Positions 1-8,340 of a stretch of DNA of 64,000 bases are shown piece by piece; within the stretch, counting starts at the first letter, position 1, and each line of letters starts with the position of its first letter. The translations under genes and the position numbers were made by a program. Source of the stretch: RDYJ01 sp034931405 (GTDB taxonomy: Bacteria; Cyanobacteriota; Cyanobacteriia; Cyanobacteriales; Nostocaceae); assembly GCF_034931405.1 (NCBI RefSeq), contig NZ_JAYGHA010000017.1, positions 62,001 to 126,000 on the forward strand. Reading direction: 5' to 3'. Under the pieces are notes generated by a model. That model had not been told where the DNA came from. It searched no databases and saw nothing but the letters and a program-made list of their open reading frames with translations.

Positions 1-2
1 GT

Positions 3-1796
3 GAATCTCTTGATTTGGCAACTATTTTTAATACTGCTACTCAAGAAATCCGGCAAGTTATGAATGCAGATCGAGTAGGTATTTTCAAATTCGATCCTGA
101 CAGTAATTTTAACGATGGTGAATTTGTCGCTGAATCTGTAATTGCTGGTTTTCAATCTGTCCTAGAGATAAAAATTCATGATCACTGTTTTGGTGAAGAA
201 TATGCTGCTTACTATCAGCAAGGGAGAATTCAAGCAGTAAGTGATATTGATAATGCCGGATTACTAGATTGTCATCGTGATGTTTTAGCACAATTTCAGA
301 TTCGGGCTAATTTAGTAGTTCCATTAATTCATGAACAACATTTGTGGGGTTTATTGTGTGTTCATCAATGTGATCAAATCCGTCATTGGCAAGAGTTTGA
401 GATTGAACTTATCCAACAATTAGCTAATCAATTAGCGATCGCTATTCAACAATCTAGTTTATATCAGCAAGTACAGTCAGAACTGAGCATTAGAAAGCAA
501 GCTGAAAATGAGCTTTCCCTACAACTACAACGGCTAAAAATCACTCAGGAGATTACCCAAGAAATTCGCTCTACGCTGAATTTAAACGATATTTTAGCCA
601 CTATCACTCAAAAAGTTAAAGAATTAATGCAGGTTGAGCGGGTGATTGTCTTCCGTCTGTTTCCTGATGGTAAAAGTAAAATTGTGGAAGAAGTTATTGC
701 TAACGGTTATGAGGCTTTAAAGGATCTTCATTGGGAAGATGAAACATGGTCAGAAGAGATTTTAAACTACTATTGGCAGGGAAAACCTCGGATTGTGCCT
801 GATGTGATGAACGATATCTGGGCAGATTGCTTAAGAGAATATTCCTTAAAAGGACAGATTAAATCGAAAATTGTCGCTCCCATATTACAGGATTTAGGAG
901 AAAATGAGTCCAGTCCCTGGGTAAATTCTAATAATAAGCTATGGGGCGTTTTAGTTGTTTATGCTTGTAGGACAAAACGCATCTGGGAAGATGCTGAAGC
1001 CCAATTATTGCAACAAATAGCCAATCAATTAGCGATCGCTATTCAACAAGCGGATCTATTTTACCAACTACAAACCTCCCTATCTAAAGAAAAAGAAGTT
1101 AGCGAAATGCGATCGCGTTTCATTTCTATGGCATCCCATGAATTTCGCACACCTTTAGCCATTATTGCCTCATCTACAGGCATTTTACAAAATTTTAGCG
1201 ATCGCTTGACGGAAGATAGAAAACAAGGACACCTAGACACTATCCAAAAAAGCATCAAGCATACTGTTCAACTTCTCGATGATGTCCTGATGATTAATCG
1301 GGCTGAAGCTGAGAAGATGGAATTTAAACCAGAAATATTAGATATCATTGCCTTCTGTAGTAGTCTAAAACAAGAAATACAATCTACCACTGACAAACAT
1401 ATAATCGAGTTTACTGTTAATTCCCAAGATCCAATATTAGATAATAGTTTGTTTGTCCAATTTGATCCCAAAAATATCCGGCAAATTCTTACCAATCTCC
1501 TCACTAATGCCATAAAATACTCCCCTGAAAATAGTTTAATTGATTTTAGTTTGACAAAAGAAAATGAACAACTAATTTTCAAAATTAAAGATTCTGGTAT
1601 TGGCATTCCTGAAGCAGATCAAGTAAATTTATTTAACTCTTTTCATCGTGCTTCAAATGTTGGTAATATTTCTGGTACAGGTTTGGGTTTGGCAATAGTC
1701 AAAAAATGTGTTGATTTACACAAAGGAGAAATTACGCTAGATAGTGAAGTATATCAGGGAACAACATTTACTGTGATCATTCCCCTAAAATACTAA
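3..1796 (+). CDS. GAF-GAF sensor histidine kinase, 5' end outside the window
   Basis: Cytoplasmic sensor kinase of a two-component or phytochrome-like pathway. The frame is open to the window edge (reading E-S-L-D-L before the first possible TTG at 15), so the true start and probably more sensor domains lie upstream. Two GAF domains are visible (about residues 1-145 and 180-345 from the TTG), each ending in a near-identical QLAIAIQQ linker. The HisKA helix follows with the phospho-acceptor histidine in SMASHEFRTPL. The ATPase domain has an N box (NLLTNAIKYSPEN), a G1 box (DSGIGIPEAD) and a G2 box (GTGLGLAIVKK). No transmembrane segment is seen. GAF repeats of this type can bind bilin, but I see no certain chromophore cysteine in the visible part. 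Signal and partner regulator are unknown. Confidence 0.9.
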   Translation, partial: ESLDLATIFNTATQEIRQVMNADRVGIFKFDPDSNFNDGEFVAESVIAGFQSVLEIKIHDHCFGEEYAAYYQQGRIQAVSDIDNAGLLDCHRDVLAQFQIRANLVVPLIHEQHLWGLLCVHQCDQIRHWQEFEIELIQQLANQLAIAIQQSSLYQQVQSELSIRKQAENELSLQLQRLKITQEITQEIRSTLNLNDILATITQKVKELMQVERVIVFRLFPDGKSKIVEEVIANGYEALKDLHWEDETWSEEILNYYWQGKPRIVPDVMNDIWADCLREYSLKGQIKSKIVAPILQDLGENESSPWVNSNNKLWGVLVVYACRTKRIWEDAEAQLLQQIANQLAIAIQQADLFYQLQTSLSKEKEVSEMRSRFISMASHEFRTPLAIIASSTGILQNFSDRLTEDRKQGHLDTIQKSIKHTVQLLDDVLMINRAEAEKMEFKPEILDIIAFCSSLKQEIQSTTDKHIIEFTVNSQDPILDNSLFVQFDPKNIRQILTNLLTNAIKYSPENSLIDFSLTKENEQLIFKIKDSGIGIPEADQVNLFNSFHRASNVGNISGTGLGLAIVKKCVDLHKGEITLDSEVYQGTTFTVIIPLKY

Positions 1797-1955
1797 GTAA
1801 TCGTGCAAAATAAATTTTATTGATTTTGCATACTAGATACTATTGACAAAAATATTATTTGCTAATGCTAGATAATGCCAATACAAAATATAGGACTAAT
1901 ATTTAATTATTGGAATATATTTACAATACGTAGGGTAGGCATTGTCCACGGGATA

Positions 1956-1976
1956 AAACCCACATTGTGTGGGTTT
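1956..1976. terminator. Perfect hairpin between petL and the kinase gene
   Basis: Nine-base arms AAACCCACA / TGTGGGTTT around a three-base loop. It lies just beyond the stop codon of petL (minus strand) and about 160 bp beyond the stop of the kinase (plus strand), so it can serve both convergent genes. A short T-run follows the hairpin on the minus strand. Confidence 0.6.
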
Positions 1977-1997
1977 AATTAGCGTCTAACTGTAAGC

Positions 1998-2090
1998 TTA
2001 GATTATCTTGGCTCCGCGTAGACCAAATAACAAGCCAACAGCTACACCCATGAACACGCCTAAAAAGACAATGTATTCAACTACAGCCAT
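1998..2090 (-). CDS. petL: Cytochrome b6f complex subunit VI (PetL)
   Basis: A 30-residue protein with a single transmembrane helix, starting MAVVEYIVFLGVF and ending FGLRGAKII. PetL is a small peripheral subunit that stabilises the cytochrome b6f dimer in the thylakoid membrane. Length, one hydrophobic helix and the terminal LR-x-x-K-I-I pattern match the PetL family as I remember it. The start is supported by a strong ribosome binding site, AGGAG, 8-9 bases before the ATG on the minus strand. It is monocistronic with a hairpin downstream. Other small photosynthetic subunits (PetN, PetG, PetM) do not fit the sequence. Identification is from pattern, not from a search. Confidence 0.8.
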   Translation of the reverse strand: MAVVEYIVFLGVFMGVAVGLLFGLRGAKII

Positions 2091-2138
2091 TTCGGTTTCT
2101 CCTCTTTTCTTTAGTTACTTATTTATATTGAATCACTA

Positions 2139-2224
2139 ATAATTCGTAATTTGTAATTCGTAATTCGTAATTCACAAATATTCGTCCCAGTCCCCAGTCC
2201 CCAGTCCCCAGTCCCCAGTCCCCA
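2139..2224. repeat. Short tandem repeats (STRR) upstream of aroB
   Basis: Two tandem blocks: AATTCGT(AATT)-type units from about 2139, then five to six copies of the heptamer CCCAGTC (about 2186-2224). Such heptamer STRRs are typical of Nostocales intergenic DNA. The second block ends about 45 bp before the aroB start, inside its 5' region. Confidence 0.85.
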
Positions 2225-2270
2225 AACTGCGGTAAAATACGCGGACGTGTGATCATATCAGGGTTGTTAA

Positions 2271-3368
2271 ATGAGTTCTGTAATTAAAGTCGATATACCA
2301 GAAAAGTCTTATGAAATCACTGTTGCACCTGGAAGTTTAGATCAACTGGGTGAACAGATGGGGAGTTTGCAACTGGGTAAGAAGGTATTGCTGGTTTCTA
2401 ACCCGATGATATTTAAACATTATGGCGAAAGAGCGATCGCATCCCTAAAAAATGCCGGCTTTGAAGTCATAACCTATAACCTCCCACCAGGGGAACGCTA
2501 CAAAACTTTAAACTCCATCCAAAAAATCTATGATGTAGCCTTAGAACATCGGTTAGAACGTTCTTCGACGATGGTTGCTTTAGGTGGTGGTGTCGTTGGT
2601 GATATGACTGGGTTTGCCGCTGCTACCTGGTTAAGAGGAATTAACGTTGTCCAAATTCCTACAAGTCTGTTAGCAATGGTAGATTCAGCTATTGGCGGTA
2701 AAACCGGGGTAAACCATCCTCATGGTAAAAATTTAATTGGTGCTTTCCACCAACCCAGCTTAGTATTAATTGATCCTGAAGTCTTGAAAACCTTACCGGC
2801 AGCCGAATTTCGGGCGGGAATGGCGGAAGTGATCAAGTATGGCGTAATTTGGGACGCTGAATTGTTTACTCAATTGGAAGCGAGTAAGCACCTTGACCAA
2901 CTCCGCTATGTAAAATCCGACCTGATAAATTACATATTAACTCATTCTTGTCAAGCGAAAGCAGATGTTGTGAGTAAAGATGAAAAAGAATCTGGACTGC
3001 GGGCAATTTTAAATTATGGTCATACTATCGGCCATGCTGTGGAAAGTTTAACCAATTATCGGATGTTTAAACATGGTGAAGCTGTGGGTATTGGCATGAT
3101 AGCGGCGGGTGATATTGCTGTAAAATTAGGACTTTGGCAAAAAGCCGACACAGAACGTCAAAACGCACTGATTAAAAAAGCAGGTTTACCGACAAAATTA
3201 CCAGCAAATTTAGATATTGCAGAACTTATTGATGCTTTGCAATTAGATAAAAAAGTCAAATCTGGGAAAGTGCGGTTTGTGTTACCCACTCAAATAGGTG
3301 AAGTGAAGGTGACAGATGAAGTACCCACAGATATTATTAGGCAAGTATTAGAGGAAATGGCAGGTTAG
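2271..3368 (+). CDS. aroB: 3-dehydroquinate synthase
   Basis: Second step of the shikimate pathway: converts 3-deoxy-D-arabino-heptulosonate 7-phosphate to 3-dehydroquinate, using NAD and a divalent metal, in the cytoplasm. At 365 residues it has the usual length. Visible hallmarks are the NAD-binding glycine segment VALGGGVVGDMTGFAA, the lysine and acidic residues of GGKTGVNHPHGKN, the metal ligand in EVIKYG, and the metal-binding histidines in NYGHTIGHAVE and FKHGEAVGIG. It appears to be transcribed alone; the gap to the next gene is about 310 bp. Confidence 0.97.
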   Translation: MSSVIKVDIPEKSYEITVAPGSLDQLGEQMGSLQLGKKVLLVSNPMIFKHYGERAIASLKNAGFEVITYNLPPGERYKTLNSIQKIYDVALEHRLERSSTMVALGGGVVGDMTGFAAATWLRGINVVQIPTSLLAMVDSAIGGKTGVNHPHGKNLIGAFHQPSLVLIDPEVLKTLPAAEFRAGMAEVIKYGVIWDAELFTQLEASKHLDQLRYVKSDLINYILTHSCQAKADVVSKDEKESGLRAILNYGHTIGHAVESLTNYRMFKHGEAVGIGMIAAGDIAVKLGLWQKADTERQNALIKKAGLPTKLPANLDIAELIDALQLDKKVKSGKVRFVLPTQIGEVKVTDEVPTDIIRQVLEEMAG

Positions 3369-3391
3369 AAAGTTTCCAGATAATATATAGA

Positions 3392-3428
3392 GTTGACACT
3401 CCCCGGTCTAAAGACACGGGGATTCTGA
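3392..3428. repeat. Hairpin resembling an IS200/IS605 element end (relic)
   Basis: CTCCCCGgtctaaagacaCGGGGATTC is a stem-loop of the kind found at the ends of IS200/IS605-family elements in cyanobacteria. No tnpA or tnpB remains nearby. The rest of 3369-3677 holds a short open stretch ending at 3573 (about 30 codons, no recognisable product) and no gene I can support. Confidence 0.4.
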
Positions 3429-3677
3429 AGCAGCCCAAAAACGGACTCATAAAACCTGCAAACGCAGGTTTATATCAAGACAGCGACAATGATGCACTCA
3501 GTTTAGCGATCGCCATTGCACCTATACATGGTAATGCCGATGCTCAACCCCTACCTATAAAATCAAACGATTAAGCCATTTTGAGTATATTGTGAAAACA
3601 GAAGGGCGGAATTTCAGATACAATAAATAATTTCCAGTTCGGGTAAGCTAAAAAAAGCAGTTTTTTACCTCAGAACA

Positions 3678-4460
3678 ATGACAGCCAATAGTCCCACAAT
3701 TTTAGCCTTAGACTTTGATGGAGTGATTTGCGATGGACTAATTGAATATTTTGAGGTAGCATGGCGTACCTACTGTCAAATTTGGTCATCTGCTAAGGAC
3801 ACACCACCGGATGATTTAGCTTTAAGATTCTATCGTTTGCGTCCTGTAATTGAAACCGGTTGGGAAATGCCTGTTTTAATTAAAGCCTTGATTGAGGGTT
3901 TTTCTGATGAGAAAATTCTGCAAGAATGGGTAAATATTACCCCCCATATTTTAGCAGCAGATAATCTGGAAGCGAAAGCAGTTGCTAGGAAACTTGACAG
4001 TTTGCGAGATGAATGGATAGCTACAGATTTAGATGCTTGGTTAAGTTTGCATAAATTCTATCCAGGAGTGATAGAAAAACTCAAAATGACTCTTGATAGT
4101 GGAGTACAGTTATTTATTGTGACAACAAAAGAAGGGCGTTTTGTTAAACGATTGTTACAAAAAGAAGGAGTTGATTTACCAGATACAGCAATTTTTGGGA
4201 AAGAAGTAAAACGCCCAAAATATGAAACTTTGCGAGAATTAATTGAGAAAGCTGAACATAAACCTGTGAAGTTGTGGTTTGTTGAAGATAGACTAAAAAC
4301 ATTACAATTAGTGCAACAACAGTCAGATTTAGATCATGTGCAACTTTTCTTAGCAGATTGGGGCTATAATACGCAACCAGAAAGGGAAGCCGGACAAAAT
4401 GATGCACACATTCGGGTAATTTCACTTTCTGATTTTTCTCAAGATTTCTCTAGCTGGTAA
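3678..4460 (+). CDS. HAD-superfamily hydrolase
   Basis: Cytoplasmic phosphatase-like protein of 260 residues. HAD motif I is LALDFDGVICDG near the N-terminus (nucleophile Asp and general acid Asp), motif II is the Thr of LFIVTTKEGR (about residue 150), a conserved lysine lies in GKEVKRPKYETL, and motif III is KLWFVEDRLKTL (about 198). A large helical cap (about residues 20-130) separates motifs I and II, as in phosphoglycolate-phosphatase-like (C1 cap) members. The substrate cannot be told from sequence. A strong palindrome follows the stop codon and may end transcription. Confidence 0.88.
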   Translation: MTANSPTILALDFDGVICDGLIEYFEVAWRTYCQIWSSAKDTPPDDLALRFYRLRPVIETGWEMPVLIKALIEGFSDEKILQEWVNITPHILAADNLEAKAVARKLDSLRDEWIATDLDAWLSLHKFYPGVIEKLKMTLDSGVQLFIVTTKEGRFVKRLLQKEGVDLPDTAIFGKEVKRPKYETLRELIEKAEHKPVKLWFVEDRLKTLQLVQQQSDLDHVQLFLADWGYNTQPEREAGQNDAHIRVISLSDFSQDFSSW

Positions 4461-4466
4461 AAAACT

Positions 4467-4499
4467 AGATCCCCGACTTCTTGGAGAAGTCGGGGATCT
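4467..4499. repeat. 33-bp perfect palindrome (GATCCCCGACTTC family), probable terminator
   Basis: Arms AGATCCCCGACTTCT / AGAAGTCGGGGATCT of 15 bases around a TGG loop. Related copies lie at 5810-5874 (arms split by a ~35-bp loop), 23969-24001 (imperfect) and 55389-55416. It lies just after the HAD gene stop codon. No U-run follows, so it may be an interspersed palindrome co-opted as a terminator. Confidence 0.8.
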
Positions 4500-4535
4500 G
4501 AATCTTCAAAATTATGAATTACGAATTAATTTATT

Positions 4536-5711
4536 ATGCTTGATTTAACAAAAATAGCAGGACAAATGCAAGGTTTAAGTGAGCATCTTTCCTCAGAAGT
4601 TGCTGAAAGTAACCGCAGGTTGGAATTAGCAAAGGAATATTTAAAACAAGCTTGTGAATGTCAAAAAGAATTACTAGAACGTCAAGAAAAATGGCGCGAT
4701 CGCATACTTTTTGCTAATGCTACACCCATCGAACCTTTAGAAACCTGTATTGATATTCCCACTCCCCCCAAAGTTCATACTGTCATCGCTACCGATGGTT
4801 CTCAAATTGCGCCTAACCATCATGAAATTGCGTATTGTTACTTATTAAATATCGGACGAGTAGTTTTACATTATGGTCAAAATCGCCACCCACTTCTCGA
4901 TAGTTTACCGGAGGTATTTTATCGCCCAGAAGATTTGTATATCGCCCGTCAGTGGGGTTTAAGAACCGAAGAATGGATGAGTCATCGCCGTACTGCTGAT
5001 GAAACTACGGTATTAGCAGAACTAGCTTGTAGTGAAAAAACCGAAGCACCAGCTTTAGCGATGGTTGATGGTTCCTTAATATACTGGTTTTTAGATCAAT
5101 TACCAATGGATGCCCGCGATCGCATCTTACCCCCCATTTTAGAAGCTTGGCAACAATTACGTAAAGCGGAAATTCCCGTTATGGGTTATCTTAGCGCCGC
5201 CCGTAACATCGAAGCCACAAACTTTTTACGGTTGTTAGCTTGTCCTCATCCCGTCCCTGACTGTATCAGTTATTGCCCCGATCAACTAGAAGCTGTACCG
5301 TGTAAAAAATTTGATAATTTACGAGATACAACTTTATCTACAACCCAACTGCAACCAGGACAGAGAGGACCCCTATGGCGTAGTAACAACCGCATTTTAC
5401 AACTTTATGAAGACCAAACTATTTATTTTTGCTACGTTCACGTAGGTACGGAAATTGCCCGGATAGAAATTCCTATGTGGGTAGCAGAAAATTCTAGTAT
5501 GTTAGATCAAGCATTGGGGTTAATGTTAGCACAGGTACAAAAAGGATACGGTTATCCTGTGGCAATTGCGGAGGCGCATAATCAAGCTGTAGTCAGAGGT
5601 GGTGATAGAAACCATTTCTTTGCGCTTTTGGAAAGAGAAATGATTAAAGCTGGTATAAAAAATGTCGGAACTTCCTATAAAGAAGCCAGAAAACGAGGAA
5701 GTATCGCTTAA
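4536..5711 (+). CDS. NurA-domain nuclease
   Basis: 391 residues with the NurA fold. The two acidic motifs typical of NurA are visible: VIATDGSQIAPN (about residue 86) and ALAMVDGSLIYWF (about 173). A third catalytic region near the C-terminus (GYPVAIAEAHNQAV, about 340) closes the domain. The first ~65 residues form a Glu/Lys-rich helix likely to be coiled coil. NurA acts with the ATPase HerA in DNA end resection in archaea; in cyanobacteria the gene is widespread but its role is not well defined. No herA is adjacent. It follows the HAD gene by 75 bp and may be co-transcribed despite the palindrome between them. Confidence 0.85.
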   Translation: MLDLTKIAGQMQGLSEHLSSEVAESNRRLELAKEYLKQACECQKELLERQEKWRDRILFANATPIEPLETCIDIPTPPKVHTVIATDGSQIAPNHHEIAYCYLLNIGRVVLHYGQNRHPLLDSLPEVFYRPEDLYIARQWGLRTEEWMSHRRTADETTVLAELACSEKTEAPALAMVDGSLIYWFLDQLPMDARDRILPPILEAWQQLRKAEIPVMGYLSAARNIEATNFLRLLACPHPVPDCISYCPDQLEAVPCKKFDNLRDTTLSTTQLQPGQRGPLWRSNNRILQLYEDQTIYFCYVHVGTEIARIEIPMWVAENSSMLDQALGLMLAQVQKGYGYPVAIAEAHNQAVVRGGDRNHFFALLEREMIKAGIKNVGTSYKEARKRGSIA

Positions 5712-5919
5712 TAAAATTTTGGATTTTGGATTTTGGATTTTGGATTGTAAAAATATGTTCAATAACCGCAGATGGACGCGGATGAACACAGATAAATTAT
5801 CTAACGATAAGATCCCCGACTTCTTTTGTTATCTTGTAAATAAATTATGAATTGATGTCAGAAGTCGGGGATCTGGATATGTTAATCTGCGTTTAAAACA
5901 CGTTTAAAACATCATTTAC
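5712..5919. repeat. Intergenic repeats with split palindrome
   Basis: Holds a TTTTGGA heptamer run (about 5718-5746), a CCGCAGATG-gACGCGGATG interspersed unit (about 5766-5790), and a copy of the GATCCCCGACTTC palindrome whose arms (5810-5825 and 5860-5874) are separated by about 35 bp instead of 3 bp. No gene is seen. It lies between two convergent genes, nurA-like and ychF. Confidence 0.75.
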
Positions 5920-7011
5920 CTAAACATTAAATCGGAATAACATCACATCCCCTTCCTGCACAATATACTCCTTACCTTCACTTCTGACTAACCCTTTTTC
6001 CTTTGCACCATTCATTGAACCATGAGTTACTAAATCATTATAAGCAACGGTTTCTGCACGAATAAAACCCCGTTCAAAATCAGAGTGAATGACACCAGCA
6101 GCTTGAGGTGCAGACATTCCCGCGTTAATTGTCCAAGCACGGGTTTCTTGAGGACCACAAGTGAAATATGTCCGCAAACCTAAAAGAGCGTAAGTTGCAC
6201 GAATTAAAGATTTTAAACCGCCTTCTTTTACACCCAAAGATTCGAGAAAATCAGCTTTATCTTCTTCTGGTAATTCGACTAATTCCGCTTCAACTTGTGC
6301 AGAAACAATCACAACTTGGGCATTTTCTCCAGAAGCAACTTGTCGCACTTGTTCAACAAAATCATTACCTGTTGCTAAGTCATTTTCAGAAACATTAGCA
6401 GCGTAAATAATTGGTTTATTTGTGAGTAGTCCTAAACCTTTAATAATTGCAGCTTCTTCTTCATTTAAACTCACTTGACGGACAGATTTACCTTCATTTA
6501 AAGCCGCAGCTAATTTTTCCAGCACAGTGATTTCAAATTGTGCATCTTTGCTGGTGCGTGCTTGTTTGCGAGTTCTGTCAATGCGTTTTTCAATTTGCGA
6601 TAAATCTGATAAACCAAGTTCTAAATTAATGATTTCAATATCTCGCGCTGGGTCTACAGAACCGGCAACGTGAATGATATCATCATTTTCAAAACAACGC
6701 ACAACATGAACTATTGCGTCAACTTCACGAATGTGGGATAAAAATTGATTACCCAGTCCTTCACCTTGACTTGCACCTTTCACCAAACCGGCGATATCGA
6801 CAAACTCAACACGAGCAGGTATAATTTGTTTAGAAGTGGCAATTTTGGCGAGAACGTTTAACCGGTCATCTGGTACTGAGACAATGCCAACATTCGGTTC
6901 AATTGTACAAAAAGGGAAGTTAGCAGCTTCGGCTTTAGCGTTAGCTACGACAGCGTTAAATAAGGTTGATTTTCCGACGTTGGGAAGTCCGACTATTCCG
7001 GCTCTTAGCAT
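5920..7011 (-). CDS. ychF: Redox-regulated P-loop ATPase YchF (OBG family)
   Basis: Cytoplasmic, ribosome-associated P-loop protein that prefers ATP to GTP and is linked to translation and oxidative stress. At 363 residues it has the standard length. Seen: the P-loop GIVGLPNVGKSTLFNA at the N-terminus, the switch II/G3 region DIAGLVKGASQGEGLGNQFL, and the altered nucleotide-specificity motif NVSE near residue 205 in place of NKxD, which is the YchF hallmark. The C-terminal TGS domain includes TFFTCG-like and RAWTINAGMSAPQAAG segments. Transcribed alone towards the nurA-like gene. Confidence 0.97.
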   Translation of the reverse strand: MLRAGIVGLPNVGKSTLFNAVVANAKAEAANFPFCTIEPNVGIVSVPDDRLNVLAKIATSKQIIPARVEFVDIAGLVKGASQGEGLGNQFLSHIREVDAIVHVVRCFENDDIIHVAGSVDPARDIEIINLELGLSDLSQIEKRIDRTRKQARTSKDAQFEITVLEKLAAALNEGKSVRQVSLNEEEAAIIKGLGLLTNKPIIYAANVSENDLATGNDFVEQVRQVASGENAQVVIVSAQVEAELVELPEEDKADFLESLGVKEGGLKSLIRATYALLGLRTYFTCGPQETRAWTINAGMSAPQAAGVIHSDFERGFIRAETVAYNDLVTHGSMNGAKEKGLVRSEGKEYIVQEGDVMLFRFNV

Positions 7012-7050
7012 TGTAGATTTTTAGATGTTGATTGCAATTATAAGGATAAT

Positions 7051-7248
7051 TTAAACAGGTCGAGGAATGGTTTGGGGAATTGGACCAGGTACTGTTTGGG
7101 GAATTGGTGCTGGTACTGTTTCCGGTACTGGTTCTGGGAACGGTGGAGGAATAGTTGGTTCTGGTCGAGGTTCGGGACTGGGTAGGGGGTTGGGTCCAGG
7201 AGTTGGTATTTGCGGTTCGGGTATGGAGATAGCGGTGGGATAAAGCAT
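7051..7248 (-). CDS. Proline-rich small protein (tentative)
   Basis: 65 residues made almost entirely of Pro alternating with Glu, Ile, Thr and Val (PEPxP, PIPQT repeats). The codons repeat in a regular pattern, so this may be a real low-complexity protein or simple repetitive DNA. A longer alternative frame covers 7038-7313 but is less compositionally regular. There is no signal peptide and no known domain. I favour this frame because the PxP periodicity is maintained to the stop codon. Confidence 0.35.
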   Translation of the reverse strand: MLYPTAISIPEPQIPTPGPNPLPSPEPRPEPTIPPPFPEPVPETVPAPIPQTVPGPIPQTIPRPV

Positions 7249-7330
7249 GGTAAGTCTAATTGATTCGACTTTTCCAAGCTAGATGATAACTTAAACCGTT
7301 GACATCTTCCCAAATGGCTATACTCAAATT

Positions 7331-7648
7331 TTAGTTATTACGATTTTCCCACAACTCTAATAAAGCAACTGTCCCTACAAAAAATGTATAAATTGCATAT
7401 TTGATGGGGTTGTGATTTTGAGCAGGTGCATAAAAAGCTGCAATTATTCCTTCGACAAAATGCGCTGAGAGTGCAATATGAGCAAGTATTAAAGCGGGAG
7501 TTAATATAGTTGGTAGTTGGCTGTTAGTTGTTACTGTTTGGATGTTCCATAATTCTAATCCTATGGCGCTGGTGATGAGGGGGATGGAGATGAATTTGAT
7601 GATGGTGAATAATTTTTGTTTGATAGGTTTGATGTCTTTGAATATCAT
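7331..7648 (-). CDS. Small conserved membrane protein
   Basis: 105 residues with three predicted transmembrane helices (about 15-35, 44-66 and 82-99). The polar segment HFVEGIIAAFYAPAQNHNP between helices two and three looks conserved in cyanobacterial homologues I recall, but I know no function. It lies downstream of the DUF262-HEPN pair on the same strand with a 36-bp gap, so it could be transcribed with them. Nothing in its sequence suggests a toxin. Confidence 0.65.
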   Translation of the reverse strand: MIFKDIKPIKQKLFTIIKFISIPLITSAIGLELWNIQTVTTNSQLPTILTPALILAHIALSAHFVEGIIAAFYAPAQNHNPIKYAIYTFFVGTVALLELWENRNN

Positions 7649-7684
7649 TTCGCCTGTTTTTCTCTAGTAATTACATTGTACATT

Positions 7685-8326
7685 TTACTTCATTAAATTA
7701 TTAATTAATTCATCAATTATTAAAATTTCCTGAGTAATTTGTTTGACGGTATTTATTTCTGTTGCTGGATCTGGGGGTCGTATAGTAATGTAAGATGTAG
7801 ATGATTTATGCGCTACTTCACCTCGATTTTCTCCAAATGTATTCATAATAGCCAGCCAAGCTGGATCTAAATCATCACTATCTATACCAATTGGTAATAG
7901 CAAAGCCAAAATATTTTCTTCTTTGACTCCATGATTTTGATTAATCACCCTATTAAAATGTTCTAATGATAAATCTATTTTTTTATTGATTTTTATTTTC
8001 TCTTCTTTAACTGTTTTGCTGCCTTTTTTTGGTGTTAGTGTATCTGGTGGTTCATCCATATTTAAACTAGAGAAACCAAGTAAACATATTAGAGTACGGC
8101 GGGTTTCTCCTTTGTTATCCCAGGCTTTTTTTGCATCTAGAACTACTTCCCTAACTCTATCTTCTAGATATGATTCGATTTCAGCATGAGCTAAAACTCT
8201 ATATGCAAGAGTTCTCATTAACTGTCTATCAGAATATAAACCTGTAGGACTAATTTTAGGTAAAAATTGCTTTTTTAACCTATTTAACTCCTTGGTTAAA
8301 GTACGAAATCTAGCAGATTTTGGCAT
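7685..8326 (-). CDS. HEPN-domain RNase (RiboL-PSP-HEPN-like), partner of the DUF262 gene
   Basis: 213-residue, mostly helical, soluble protein. The C-terminal half contains NRGEVAH, a perfect R-x4-H motif, which forms the active site of HEPN RNases that cut RNA in toxin-antitoxin, CRISPR and abortive-infection systems. The N-terminal region (RVLAHAEIESYLEDRV) resembles the first helices of the RiboL-PSP-HEPN family. The gene starts 14 bp after the stop of the DUF262 gene on the same strand, so the two form an operon with DUF262 first. Expected role: effector RNase of a defence or stress module. The family assignment within HEPN is my reading of the motif and context. Confidence 0.75.
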   Translation of the reverse strand: MPKSARFRTLTKELNRLKKQFLPKISPTGLYSDRQLMRTLAYRVLAHAEIESYLEDRVREVVLDAKKAWDNKGETRRTLICLLGFSSLNMDEPPDTLTPKKGSKTVKEEKIKINKKIDLSLEHFNRVINQNHGVKEENILALLLPIGIDSDDLDPAWLAIMNTFGENRGEVAHKSSTSYITIRPPDPATEINTVKQITQEILIIDELINNLMK

Positions 8327-8340
8327 ATTATATAAATACC

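Noticed and set aside
1061..1606. ORFs on the minus strand within the histidine kinase
   Set aside because: Shadows of the coding frame; no family features, no ribosome binding site.
7038..7313. 91-codon ORF overlapping the proline-rich frame
   Set aside because: The PxP periodicity belongs to the other frame; this one has irregular composition.
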